Shown here piece after piece: positions 46,921 to 55,761 of a DNA stretch of 63,186 bases. The notes beneath the pieces are model-generated. The model was given only the letters and a program-made list of their open reading frames with translations, had not been told where the DNA came from and did no database searches. Source of the stretch: an uncultured Dehalococcoidia bacterium. Lineage in GTDB: Bacteria; Chloroflexota; Dehalococcoidia; Lucifugimonadales; Lucifugimonadaceae. The first letter of the stretch is position 1. The number at the start of each line of letters is the position of its first letter. Both the position numbers and the translations under genes were made by a program. Location of the stretch: positions 1 through 63,186 of the forward strand of contig CAJXEJ010000008.1 of assembly GCA_913052475.1 (NCBI GenBank), given 5' to 3'.

Positions 46921-47297
46921 TAGCGATTCTGAACGACTGCCGAACCGTCAGCTTCACGGCGATCATCCACCCGAATCACAAGAAAACAAATGATCGCAGA
47001 TCAAAAATCAACCTCACTCGGCTGGGCAAGCCGCCCGGCTCGCTGAACTGAACCCGCGGAAACATTGCTGCCATTCTGAGCAACAAATCGGCAATCAAAT
47101 TGAAAATTCTCCACACAATCAACAGATACTCTCGGGCTTCAGTTGAAGTAACATATCCGTGGCTGCGAACAAGGCCGCCAAATTCCCATGAAAATGATCA
47201 AAACTGACCAGTGGTAATTCGGCAACTGATGAACGCGTATTTTAAGTTGGCTGGGTGACCATTAACCCCGCTAAGTCCTTGCCCTAGGGAGGAAAGT
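46921..47297. other. Intergenic region upstream of yjbQ
   Basis: 377 bases without a gene. Small GC stems such as CGGCT-GGGCA-AGCCG (about 47021-47035) occur, but no terminator with a T-run, promoter or repeat was recognised. The 3' end has a strong Shine-Dalgarno (GGGAGGA, 47287-47293) for the YjbQ gene. Confidence 0.4.
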
Positions 47298-47840
47298 TTG
47301 CATTCGGATAAGACATGTGCGATGTCGGCAATTAAAGCCGGTCGAATAAGTGTGTTGAACGGCACCTCGCCCGGTGGGTTGACAACGGGGACCGAATACA
47401 GGGTATTTGGCAAGATCGTCCAAGTCGAATCGAACGACGCTCCTGAGATCATCGATTTCACCGACACCGTGCGTCAACTCGTTTCCGAGTCCGGCGTGAA
47501 GAACGGTCAGGTGTCGATCTATAGCACCCACACAACCTTCTCCGTCATGATCAACGAGGACGAACCCCTTTTGCTTCGAGACATGGAACACTTCCTCGAG
47601 CGCAGCGCACCTAAGGACGCCTACTACGGCCACAACGATTTCGAACTGCGAACCGTCAGCATGCGACCCAACGAGTGCCCCAACGGCCACGCCCACTGCC
47701 AGCATATGATCCTAGGCAGTTCAGAGATTGTCCCGATCATCGATGGCAGCCCTCTTCTCGGTGAATTCCAACGTATACTACTCGTCGAACTCGACGAGCC
47801 GAAACCACGCCAGGTCGCCGTTCAGGTGATGGGTATCTAG
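47298..47840 (+). CDS. YjbQ/UPF0047 family protein
   Basis: 180 residues of the YjbQ family. VESNDAPEIIDFTDTVRQLVSESGVKNGQVSIYSTHTTFSVMINEDEPLLLRDMEHFLER, ECPNGHAHCQHMILGSSEIVPIIDG, GEFQRILLVELDEPKPRQVAVQVMG. The conserved His and Cys in HCQHMILG suggest metal or nucleotide binding; members are weakly linked to thiamine phosphate synthesis. Start is TTG 47298, five bases after a GGAGG Shine-Dalgarno; ATG 47322 would leave the ribosome site too far. It precedes hpnC by about 33 bases, which ties it to the squalene genes, although no role there is established. Confidence 0.8.
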   Translation: MHSDKTCAMSAIKAGRISVLNGTSPGGLTTGTEYRVFGKIVQVESNDAPEIIDFTDTVRQLVSESGVKNGQVSIYSTHTTFSVMINEDEPLLLRDMEHFLERSAPKDAYYGHNDFELRTVSMRPNECPNGHAHCQHMILGSSEIVPIIDGSPLLGEFQRILLVELDEPKPRQVAVQVMGI

Positions 47841-47872
47841 ACTCCTAGTCGACATCCAACAGGTGTCCAAAT

Positions 47873-48859
47873 TTGTCCATGACTCAGTCAGCTACATCGG
47901 CTGTCGAGCTTCCCGCACCAAATATGGAAGTCGGCTCCGACTCGCCTGACTATCTCGATGCCACATTCGCTGTATGCGAAAAGCTGGCAAAAACTCATTA
48001 CGAAAATTTTTCCGTCGGCTCTCGCCTGCTACCAAAACATCTGCGCAAGCACTTCTACTCGATCTATGCATTCTCACGTGGCGTCGACGACCTCGGCGAT
48101 GAAACACATGGCGACAGGCCAACCCTCCTCGATCTGTGGGAGCGTGAGCTTGACAATTGCTATCCCCCCGAGGAACCCACCGGCACACCAGCACACCCCT
48201 ACTTCGTCGCCCTCGCCGAAACCATCCGCACCTTCGACATACCCGCCGAACCATTCAAACGACTCATCGAAGCCAACCGACGCGATCAAACAATCACCCG
48301 TCACGAAACTTTCGAAGATGTTCTCGAATATTGCTCCTACTCTGCCAATCCTGTCGGTCACCTCGTGCTCTATCTAAGTGGAATCCGCGATCTCAAACTT
48401 CACGATCTTTCCAACCGCACCTGCACCGGACTTCAACTAGCGAATTTCTGGCAGGATGTCGGTCGCGATCTCGAAATCGGTCGAATCTATATCCCTCAAG
48501 AAGATCTTGTCCAATTTGGCGTAACTGAGACACAAATCCTCGATCGCCAGCATGACGATAAATTCGAAGCGCTCATGCGTTTTCAAGTCGATCGTGCGCG
48601 TCAGTTGTTCAGCGAAGGTTACGCACTCGTCGATCATCTCGATAAATCACTCAAATCCGACTTCGTGCTCTTTGCCCGGGGTGGTCTCGAAATCCTGCGG
48701 GCGATCGAACGCCAGAATTACACGGTCCTTGCAACTCGGCCCAGAATCTCAAAGCTCTGTAAAACACGGATATTCACATCAACCTGGATTCGCGCAAAAC
48801 TCGGCCTGCCTCTCATCCCAAACGGTGTCTTCAAATCCGCAGCAAGGCATACTGCCTGA
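47873..48859 (+). CDS. hpnC: Squalene synthase HpnC
   Basis: 328-residue member of the phytoene/squalene synthase family. The Asp-rich motifs are SRGVDDLGDE (about residues 68-77) and FWQDVGRDLEIGRIYIP. HYENFSVGSRLLPKHLRKHFYSIYAF is the HpnC-type opening. HpnC acts in the three-enzyme route from two farnesyl diphosphates to squalene; in the published scheme HpnD forms presqualene diphosphate, HpnC makes hydroxysqualene and HpnE reduces it. Start is TTG 47873, with AGGTG seven bases upstream, or ATG 47879. One base separates its stop from hpnD. Confidence 0.9.
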   Translation: MSMTQSATSAVELPAPNMEVGSDSPDYLDATFAVCEKLAKTHYENFSVGSRLLPKHLRKHFYSIYAFSRGVDDLGDETHGDRPTLLDLWERELDNCYPPEEPTGTPAHPYFVALAETIRTFDIPAEPFKRLIEANRRDQTITRHETFEDVLEYCSYSANPVGHLVLYLSGIRDLKLHDLSNRTCTGLQLANFWQDVGRDLEIGRIYIPQEDLVQFGVTETQILDRQHDDKFEALMRFQVDRARQLFSEGYALVDHLDKSLKSDFVLFARGGLEILRAIERQNYTVLATRPRISKLCKTRIFTSTWIRAKLGLPLIPNGVFKSAARHTA

Positions 48860-48860
48860 A

Positions 48861-49811
48861 ATGCCCAGCCAGACGCCCGACATGCCCGAAGCACCATCGC
48901 CGCGACAGATCGCCGTTGCGTATAAAGCCGTCGCCGCTCAAACGAAGGCTGCGTCATCGAACTTCTACTACGCATTCACCACGCTTCCCGTCGACAAGCG
49001 AAACGCCGTATACGCCGGATACGCGTTCTGTCGACTCGCCGATGATATCGTCGATGAAGGCGAATACGGCGACCGCATCGGTGAAGCGCTCGACTCTCTC
49101 CAAACCCACCTTGCTGCCGCCTACGCAGGCGATTTTTCCGTAAATACCGAAGGCAACGGCGACCGCCTGAGTATTAAGGAAGCCACACCCGAAATGTGGC
49201 TTGCGCTCGGCGATACACTCCACAAATATCCAATCGATCAGCAGCATCTCCTCGATGTAGTCGAAGGCTGCCGAATGGACCTCAACGGCACCACGTACGA
49301 AAAATGGGACCAACTCGTCGAATACTGCAAACGAGTCGCATCAGCCACCGGGCTCGCGCTTATCGAAGTTTTTGGCTACGAAGACGAACGAGCTGTCGAA
49401 TACGCCATCGACCTCGGTATCGCTCTTCAGCTAACCAACATCCTCCGTGACATTACCGAAGATCTCGAAATCGGCCGTGTCTATCTGCCATCAGAGGAAC
49501 TCGCCGAATACGGAGTTGCGGTCGACGATCTTCGCAACAAGCGAATCACTCCGGAATTCATCCGCTTCATGAAATTCCAAGTCGCACGAGCACGAAAATA
49601 TCTCGAATCGGGAGTCCGTCTCTTCCCTCTCCTCGACAAACAGTCCCGCCAGTGCCCTGAGGTCATGACAAAGATCTACGAACTCCTTCTCGACCAAATC
49701 GAAAAGAACAACTACGACACCCTCAATCACCGCGTCGGCTTGACCAGATTTCGAAAGTTCAAACTGCTCTTGGTCATCTGGCTCCGAGCACGCAGAATCC
49801 GGTTCGTCTAG
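48861..49811 (+). CDS. hpnD: Presqualene diphosphate synthase HpnD
   Basis: 316 residues, paralogous to HpnC. Motifs: SSNFYYAFTTLPVDKRNAVYAGYAFCRLADDIVDE (first Asp-rich) and QLTNILRDITEDLEIGRVYLPSEEL (second). The product ends with the LTRFRKFKLLLVIWLRARRIRFV tail common to phytoene-synthase-like HpnD. It condenses two farnesyl diphosphates. ATG 48861 is chosen one base after the hpnC stop; the frame is open far upstream but those codons lie within hpnC. ATG 48882 is a less likely alternative. hpnE begins three bases after its stop. Confidence 0.9.
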   Translation: MPSQTPDMPEAPSPRQIAVAYKAVAAQTKAASSNFYYAFTTLPVDKRNAVYAGYAFCRLADDIVDEGEYGDRIGEALDSLQTHLAAAYAGDFSVNTEGNGDRLSIKEATPEMWLALGDTLHKYPIDQQHLLDVVEGCRMDLNGTTYEKWDQLVEYCKRVASATGLALIEVFGYEDERAVEYAIDLGIALQLTNILRDITEDLEIGRVYLPSEELAEYGVAVDDLRNKRITPEFIRFMKFQVARARKYLESGVRLFPLLDKQSRQCPEVMTKIYELLLDQIEKNNYDTLNHRVGLTRFRKFKLLLVIWLRARRIRFV

Positions 49812-49814
49812 CTC

Positions 49815-51206
49815 ATGCAAACACGAACCGTAGTCATCATCGGCGGCGGTATCGCCGGACTCGCCACCGCAGTACGCCTTATTCGAAACGGCATCAAGCC
49901 AATCGTTCTCGAAAAACGTCCGTTTCTGGGCGGCCGTGCATACTCGTTCACCGACAAAGATTCAGGCGAAGAGATCGACAATGGGCAGCACGTGTTCGTT
50001 GGTGCTTGCGAGCAGTTTCAGCAGTACGTTGCTGATATCGGCGTATCCGATCAGATCAAGCTCGACGAACGCATCGGGTTCCCGGTCCTTAAAGACGGAA
50101 AAATAAGCTGGTTCAAAGCTAAAAATCTACCCGGCGTACTCGCCAATCTCTCTGCTCTACTCGGCTACAAACATGTCGGTGCAATCAGCAAACTCAGAAT
50201 CCTGTGGGGTTTACTCAGCATAAAGCTAACCCGCCTTGGCAAAAACTCTCCACACGACCTGATCACATTCGACGACTGGCTCCGGGATCATGGCCAGAAC
50301 GACAGCACCATCCGAAACTTCTGGAATCTGATTATCCTCCCTGCGCTCAACGACGACATCACAGCTGTCAGCGCCCACACCGGTATCGAACTGTTCAAAG
50401 TTGCCCTTCTGGGATCAGCACAGAACCCGGCAATGGGCATCCCGCTCATCGGCCTATCAACCCTCATAGGGGAAAATGCACAGAAATACATCGAAGAGCA
50501 TGGCGGTGAGATTCGAACCGGTGTCGAGGTAAGCTCGCTCTACATCGCCGATACGAAGATATCAGGCGTAATGACAACCACCGATGAAACAATCGAAAGT
50601 GAGGCTGTAGTCTCTGCCGTACCTGCAGCCGCTATGACATCACTTATCCCCGGCAGTTCCGATAGGAAGGACGATTTTTTCACCCCAGCAGAATCAGTTC
50701 AGACCGCTCCGATAGTCGCCATCCACATCTGGTACGACAGTCCCGTGCTGACCGAAAATTTCGTTGCCGTGCTCGACAGCCCACTCCAGTGGGTATTTAA
50801 CGACTCAGGTCTCAAATCGGGAAACCGAAATCCCGATGACACGACCCAACACGTCGTAATATCTCTGAGTGGAGCCTGGGAGTGGCAAGACCGCCCAAAG
50901 CAAGAACTCCGAGAAATCTTCACCACCAAAATGGCAAAAACATTTTCGCTCGCCAACAGCGCAACTATCAAGAAATTCGCAATTGTGAAAATGCTCGAAG
51001 CCACGTTCCGGGTAGCGCCTGGCTCACAGAAACACCGGCTATCCCAGCGAACTCCGCTGCCCGGTTTCTATCTCGCCGGCGACTGGACCGATACAGGCTG
51101 GCCTTCAACAATGGAATCGGCGGTACGTAGCGGAAACCAGGCGGCAGAATTCATCATCGAAGACATTGGCACGAGTCAGCAATCTAATCTCCCTCAATCG
51201 GAATGA
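49815..51206 (+). CDS. hpnE: Squalene-associated FAD-dependent oxidoreductase HpnE
   Basis: 463-residue amine-oxidase-fold flavoprotein. FAD motif VVIIGGGIAGLATAVRLI at residues 6-23, then LEKRPFLGGRAYSF, IDNGQHVFVGACEQF, and near the end FYLAGDWTDTGWPSTMESAVRSGNQAA, which completes the FAD site. HpnE is a hydroxysqualene dehydroxylase giving squalene; the text NGQHVFVGA is shared with HpnE and phytoene-desaturase relatives. It is the last of the hpnC-D-E trio; the squalene-hopene cyclase must be elsewhere if hopanoids are made. ATG 49815, three bases after hpnD. Confidence 0.9.
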   Translation: MQTRTVVIIGGGIAGLATAVRLIRNGIKPIVLEKRPFLGGRAYSFTDKDSGEEIDNGQHVFVGACEQFQQYVADIGVSDQIKLDERIGFPVLKDGKISWFKAKNLPGVLANLSALLGYKHVGAISKLRILWGLLSIKLTRLGKNSPHDLITFDDWLRDHGQNDSTIRNFWNLIILPALNDDITAVSAHTGIELFKVALLGSAQNPAMGIPLIGLSTLIGENAQKYIEEHGGEIRTGVEVSSLYIADTKISGVMTTTDETIESEAVVSAVPAAAMTSLIPGSSDRKDDFFTPAESVQTAPIVAIHIWYDSPVLTENFVAVLDSPLQWVFNDSGLKSGNRNPDDTTQHVVISLSGAWEWQDRPKQELREIFTTKMAKTFSLANSATIKKFAIVKMLEATFRVAPGSQKHRLSQRTPLPGFYLAGDWTDTGWPSTMESAVRSGNQAAEFIIEDIGTSQQSNLPQSE

Positions 51207-51410
51207 GGTTCCTAGTGTGTCGATCGAAAAACGGCCCAACGCCTACAATGTGAGCGGTTCAGCTACGAAATCGCCGAATCGACCAACATCAGAGAATATA
51301 AAAGACACGAGTTCGCTACTTCGTCGAAGAACTCCAGCCAATATGCTAACCCAACTCAACAGTTAATCACCAAAACCGACCCAAGTTTAGGAAATCAACA
51401 GGAGAACACT

Positions 51411-52079
51411 GTGCCGCGCTACTACGGTATTTACCTCGATGTAAAAGACCGCCTCGGAATCGTCTTTGGCGGCGACGCCCACGAAGGGCAACGCAAGGTC
51501 AACTACCTTCTAGAATGCGGTGCCAACGTAAAGCTGTTCAGCCCCGACGACGAAATCTCACCCGCCCTTCGTGCCAAAGCTGACACCGGTGAAATCGAGT
51601 GGGTAAACCGCAAATACCAACCCAGCGATCTTGCCGGTGCATGGATAGTGATCGTCGCCGACACCTCGTCGATGGAAACCAACGAGGCGATTTCGAAGGA
51701 AGCCACCGAGCGTAACATCCTGCTTAATGTGATGGACGTCACCCCTCTCTGCACATGGATCGCACCGTCACTCATCCAGCGAAACGAAGTCACGGTCGCC
51801 GTTTCGACCGCCGGATCGAGCCCTGCTCTCGCACGCCGAATCCGCGAAAGAATGAGCGACGAGAAAAACTGCCAATGCCTACGCTGGGCGGGAATGGGGC
51901 CTCTCATCGCCGACGTTCGTGTCGAACAGCGAGCGCGCGATCTCAAGATCACGCCGAACGAATGGGCGGTCTCGATAACCGACCAGATGCTCGACATCTT
52001 CGAGGGTGGCGACGCTGATAAAGCACGAGCCATGCTGGTTTCAGCTCTCGAAACCCACAACGCAGCGAGCAAAGTGTAA
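51411..52079 (+). CDS. Siroheme synthase N-terminal domain protein (precorrin-2 dehydrogenase/ferrochelatase, Met8-like)
   Basis: 222 residues. The NAD-binding Rossmann fold reads LGIVFGGDAHEGQRKVNYLLECGANVKLFSPD, with the Asp-like residues of Met8/CysG-N, then WIVIVADTSSMETNEAISKEATERNILLNVMD and SLIQRNEVTVAVSTAGSSPALARRIRE, which is the CysG/Met8 dimer and active-site region. It oxidises precorrin-2 to sirohydrochlorin and may insert iron. Start is GTG 51411, with GGAG eight bases upstream. It heads the tetrapyrrole operon; hemC follows in 29 bases. In many operons glutamyl-tRNA reductase (hemA) comes next but here it does not. Confidence 0.88.
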   Translation: MPRYYGIYLDVKDRLGIVFGGDAHEGQRKVNYLLECGANVKLFSPDDEISPALRAKADTGEIEWVNRKYQPSDLAGAWIVIVADTSSMETNEAISKEATERNILLNVMDVTPLCTWIAPSLIQRNEVTVAVSTAGSSPALARRIRERMSDEKNCQCLRWAGMGPLIADVRVEQRARDLKITPNEWAVSITDQMLDIFEGGDADKARAMLVSALETHNAASKV

Positions 52080-52108
52080 ACACCGCACCCCGTGCGAGTC
52101 ACCTACTC

Positions 52109-53056
52109 ATGAATAACCTCGATGACACAGGAAATGGTCACTTGATCAAGGTCGGTACCCGGGGGAGTGCACTCGCACTCACCCAGACCGGCCATGTCAT
52201 CGACACCCTCAGCGAAGCCAATCCTGAAGTCGAGATCGACCTGGTCATCATCAAAACAACCGGTGACATAGATCGACGCCAGAATCTGGTAGAACTCGGC
52301 GTCGGCGTATACGTGCGTGAGCTTGAGACCGCCCTGCTTGATCGCCGAATTGATATCGCAGTCCACAGCCTCAAAGATATGCCCTCATCGCTGCCACCCG
52401 AATTCGCGCTCGCTGCCGTGCCGTATCGAGAAGACCCCCGCGATGCCCTCGTCAGTCGCAACGGTGAAACCCTCGAAGAACTCCCAGCCGGATCACGAGT
52501 AGCCACCGGCAGCGCACGGCGTCAGGCCCTTGTCAAAAATCTCCGACCCGACCTCATCGTCGAACCAGTGCGGGGCAACGTACCAATCCGACTGGCAAAA
52601 CTCGACGAACAAGACGGACCCGATGCCGTAATCCTCGCAACCGCCGGGCTCAACCGGCTCGGCCTACAGGACCGAATTACTCAGCATCTCTCGTGCTCCA
52701 GCTTCGTCTCCGCCGTTGGTCAGGGCGCGCTTGCCCTGGAAACAAGGGCCGACGATTCAATAGCGATCCAGACAGCAAGCAAAGTAAACCACAACGGCAC
52801 ACTTTTCGAAGTAACCGCCGAACGAGCGTTTCTCGATGAAATCGGCGGAGGGTGTTCAGCCCCGGTCTCCGCTCACGCAAAAAACCGAAACGGGAAAATC
52901 ACGTTCTCTGCGTTCGCCTCCACCCCAGATGGCACTGAGGTAATCCGAGAAAACCTCGTCGACAACGCAGTCGATGCGGAAAAGATCGGAAGAAACATCG
53001 GCAAACTATTTGTCGAACGCGGTGCTCGAGACCTTGTCTCGGAAGACGTGAACTAA
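52109..53056 (+). CDS. hemC: Porphobilinogen deaminase HemC
   Basis: 315 residues. HemC polymerises four porphobilinogens to hydroxymethylbilane. Signatures: KVGTRGSALALTQTGHV, KTTGDIDRR, DIAVHSLKDMPSSLPPEFALAAV, REDPRDALVSR, VATGSARRQALVKNLRPDL, VRGNVPIRLAKL, and GGGCSAPVSAHA with the Cys that holds the dipyrromethane cofactor. Catalytic Asp in SLKDMPS region. ATG 52109. It ends three bases before cobA-hemD. Confidence 0.96.
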   Translation: MNNLDDTGNGHLIKVGTRGSALALTQTGHVIDTLSEANPEVEIDLVIIKTTGDIDRRQNLVELGVGVYVRELETALLDRRIDIAVHSLKDMPSSLPPEFALAAVPYREDPRDALVSRNGETLEELPAGSRVATGSARRQALVKNLRPDLIVEPVRGNVPIRLAKLDEQDGPDAVILATAGLNRLGLQDRITQHLSCSSFVSAVGQGALALETRADDSIAIQTASKVNHNGTLFEVTAERAFLDEIGGGCSAPVSAHAKNRNGKITFSAFASTPDGTEVIRENLVDNAVDAEKIGRNIGKLFVERGARDLVSEDVN

Positions 53057-53059
53057 CCG

Positions 53060-54601
53060 ATGCCAAATTCACCAGAAAACGTAGGCAAGGTCTTTCTGGT
53101 CGGCGCAGGACCCGGTGATCCCGGCCTCATCACGGTCAAGGGACTCGAAAGTCTCCGCACTGCCGACGCCGTCGTCTTCGATCGGCTGGCATCCCCACAA
53201 CTCCTCCACGAAGCTCGACCCGACGCCGAAATGTACGACGCTGGAAAAGGCCGTGACGACCATCGCATGACTCAGCCCGAAATCAACGACCTGCTTATTG
53301 AGCTTGGTCTTCGTGGGCTAACCGTTTGCCGACTCAAAGGTGGCGATCCGTTCGTTTTCGGTCGCGGCGGTGAAGAAGCGCTCGAACTAGCTGCCGCAGG
53401 CGTTTCGTGGGAAGTCGTCCCCGGTATATCATCGACTATCGCAGCCCCAGCCTACGCTGGCATTCCCGTCACCCAGCGGGGCATGTCGACGTCCCTCACA
53501 ATCGTTACCGGCAGCGAAGATCCCAACAAGCCCGATTCGACCATCAACTGGGACGCCCTCGCCGGCCTCTCCGGCACTCTTGTATTTGTAATGGGCTGGA
53601 AAAGCATGAACGACATCGTCGCTGCCCTAACCTCACGCGGCGTTCCGAGCGAACGTCCAGCAGCACTCATCCAGTGGGGCACAACCGCGAAACAACATGT
53701 AGTCACCGGCCCCATAAGTGAAATTGTCGCCCGAGGTGTTGAAGCCGGGATCGGCGCTCCAGTCGCCTTCGTCATCGGCGAAGTCGCCGGCCTTCGTGAC
53801 GCCATGGCCTGGTTCGATACCCGTCCTCTTTTCGGTAAGCGGGTCCTCGTAACCCGAGCACGATCTCAAGCCAGCCGGCTAGTGAAACAGCTGGAAGAAC
53901 TCGGTGCCGAAGTCCTCGAATATCCAACAATCGAAATCATCCCCGTACGCGATCCTGCACCGCTCGACGAAGCACTCAAAAACATCGACAAATACGACTG
54001 GATGATGCTCACCAGCTCGAACGCAGTTCGAGGAATCGCCGCACGGATGAAGGCAATCGGCATCAACTCCCGATCGCTATCGTATCTCAAGTTCGGCGTG
54101 AACGGCCCATCGACAGCCCGTGCGCTCGCCGAAATCGGCATCAACGCCGACGCCATTCCCACCAAATACCTCGCCAGTGCAATGATCGAGCTGCTCAAGA
54201 GCGACGGCATCACGCCAAAGAACGTACTCTTCCCGCGCTCTGAAATTGGAAGCGAAACGCTCGCAAAAGGATTACGCAAACTCGGATCGAACGTCGACGA
54301 AGTCATCGCCTACTCCACCGAGTCACCCAATAACACCGGCAGCCTCGCCCGAAAAGCTTACGAAGAAGGTATCGATTTCACCACCTTCACTAGCTCATCG
54401 ACTGTTCGTAACCTAGTCGATCTACTAGGTGGAAGCTCCGATCTGATCAACACAAGCAAGACCGTCATCATCGGCCCAATCACAGCCGAGACCGCCATAG
54501 AACTCAGCGTGAACAACGACATCCAGGCGGAAGAACAATCGATCGCCGGAATCGTCAAAGCGATCAAAGCATACGTAGTCGATCACGCCAATCATGGATA
54601 A
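53060..54601 (+). CDS. cobA-hemD: Bifunctional CobA-HemD (uroporphyrinogen-III methyltransferase and synthase)
   Basis: 513 residues. The first about 245 are CobA: VFLVGAGPGDPGLITVKGLESL, VVFDRL, LRGLTVCRLKGGDPFVFGRGGEEALEL, GVSWEVVPGISSTIAAPAYAGIPVTQRG. It methylates uroporphyrinogen III to precorrin-2. The remaining about 260 are HemD (GKRVLVTRARSQASRLVKQLEELGAEVLEYPTIEI, WMMLTSSNAVRG, VIAYSTESPNN), which closes hydroxymethylbilane to uroporphyrinogen III. The fusion serves both heme and siroheme. The upstream Met8-like gene uses the CobA product. It overlaps hemB by eight bases. Confidence 0.95.
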   Translation: MPNSPENVGKVFLVGAGPGDPGLITVKGLESLRTADAVVFDRLASPQLLHEARPDAEMYDAGKGRDDHRMTQPEINDLLIELGLRGLTVCRLKGGDPFVFGRGGEEALELAAAGVSWEVVPGISSTIAAPAYAGIPVTQRGMSTSLTIVTGSEDPNKPDSTINWDALAGLSGTLVFVMGWKSMNDIVAALTSRGVPSERPAALIQWGTTAKQHVVTGPISEIVARGVEAGIGAPVAFVIGEVAGLRDAMAWFDTRPLFGKRVLVTRARSQASRLVKQLEELGAEVLEYPTIEIIPVRDPAPLDEALKNIDKYDWMMLTSSNAVRGIAARMKAIGINSRSLSYLKFGVNGPSTARALAEIGINADAIPTKYLASAMIELLKSDGITPKNVLFPRSEIGSETLAKGLRKLGSNVDEVIAYSTESPNNTGSLARKAYEEGIDFTTFTSSSTVRNLVDLLGGSSDLINTSKTVIIGPITAETAIELSVNNDIQAEEQSIAGIVKAIKAYVVDHANHG

Positions 54602-55589
54602 TAAATACATGAATAGCGATCAATATCCTCACATCCGAAGGCTTCGACGCAACGCCACGCTGCGCGATATGCTCAACGAAAATCGGCTCTCGGCGTCCGA
54701 GTTCATTTACCCGATGTTCGTCGTAAACGGAACCGGAGTTCGCACCCCGATCGAACCGATGCCCGGCATCGACCAAATGTCGGTCGATATCGCTGTTGAA
54801 GAAGCCCAACGGGCGATGGAAGCCGGTGTGAAATCAGTCCTGCTATTCGGAATTCCCGACATCAAAGACGCCACCGGCTCAGGATCCAGTGCTCCCGACG
54901 AAGCCGTCCAACAGGCAGTTGCGGCGATCAAGAGGGCGTCACCCGAAACGTATGTAATCACCGATGTTTGCCTCTGCGAATACACCGACCATGGCCACTG
55001 CGGAATCGTCAAAGGCAACGATACCGATAACGACGCCACGCTGCCGCTCCTTGCCGAAACCGCCGTTTCTCACGCAGAAGCAGGCGCCGACATGGTTGCA
55101 CCCTCGGCGATGATGGACGGTCAGGTCGCTGCGATACGAAACGGCCTCAACGAAGCCGGTTTCTCCAACACACCTGTGATGGGCTACTCGGCAAAATACG
55201 CCTCGGCTTTCTACGGACCCTTCCGTATCGCTGCCGATTCCGCTCCCCAGTTCGGCGAGCGACGCGCCTACCAGATGGCTCCGAACCAGGGACGAGAAGC
55301 GATGCGTGAGATCGAAGCCGATCTGGAAGAAGGCGCCGACATAATCATGGTGAAGCCCGCACTCGCCTACCTCGACGTCATCAAGGAAGCCGCAATGCGG
55401 TTCGACACCCCCCTTGCCGCCTACAACGTCAGTGGCGAGTACTCCATGGTCGCAGCCGTGGGGTGTGCAGGCTGGCTCGATCGAGAGCGAGCGATGATGG
55501 AGATCCTCACCTCGATCAAACGCGCAGGTGCCGACCTGATCATCACCTACAGCGCAATCGAAGCCGCCGAGCTTGTCGCCCGAGGGTAA
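54594..55589 (+). CDS. hemB: Delta-aminolevulinic acid dehydratase HemB
   Basis: 331 residues. HemB condenses two 5-aminolevulinates to porphobilinogen. The zinc Cys cluster is DVCLCEYTDHGHCG (three Cys). Schiff-base Lys regions are VMGYSAKYASAFYGPFR and IIMVKPALAYLD. GREAMREIEADLEEGAD precedes the catalytic part. ATG 54594 overlaps the cobA-hemD stop by eight bases; ATG 54609 would avoid the overlap and is possible. It ends the tetrapyrrole operon. hemA and hemL are not in the window. Confidence 0.96.
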   Translation: MDNKYMNSDQYPHIRRLRRNATLRDMLNENRLSASEFIYPMFVVNGTGVRTPIEPMPGIDQMSVDIAVEEAQRAMEAGVKSVLLFGIPDIKDATGSGSSAPDEAVQQAVAAIKRASPETYVITDVCLCEYTDHGHCGIVKGNDTDNDATLPLLAETAVSHAEAGADMVAPSAMMDGQVAAIRNGLNEAGFSNTPVMGYSAKYASAFYGPFRIAADSAPQFGERRAYQMAPNQGREAMREIEADLEEGADIIMVKPALAYLDVIKEAAMRFDTPLAAYNVSGEYSMVAAVGCAGWLDRERAMMEILTSIKRAGADLIITYSAIEAAELVARG

Positions 55590-55638
55590 TTTTCCCTGTT
55601 TGGGTCGCAGCAAATCATTTAATTCTCTAGTGACGATC

Positions 55639-55746
55639 TTGACTATTAGGTATTAACACGTATTTTTACGCGCTAATCGCGTTCGATAGCTTCGAACACG
55701 CGCCCAAACACTCTCCACCGACTTATTCGCAGCAGTCATGCTGCGA
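55639..55746 (+). promoter_or_regulatory. Candidate promoter and hairpin leader of the aquaporin gene
   Basis: TTGACT (55639-55644), a 16-base spacer and TATTTT (55661-55666) form a plausible promoter. The leader then has two stems: GTTCGA-TAGCT-TCGAAC (55681-55697) and the perfect TCGCAGCA-GTCA-TGCTGCGA (55727-55746), ending a few bases before the AGGA Shine-Dalgarno (55751). The hairpins could affect mRNA stability or translation. Confidence 0.4.
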
Positions 55747-55761
55747 CTCTAGGAAACTCAG

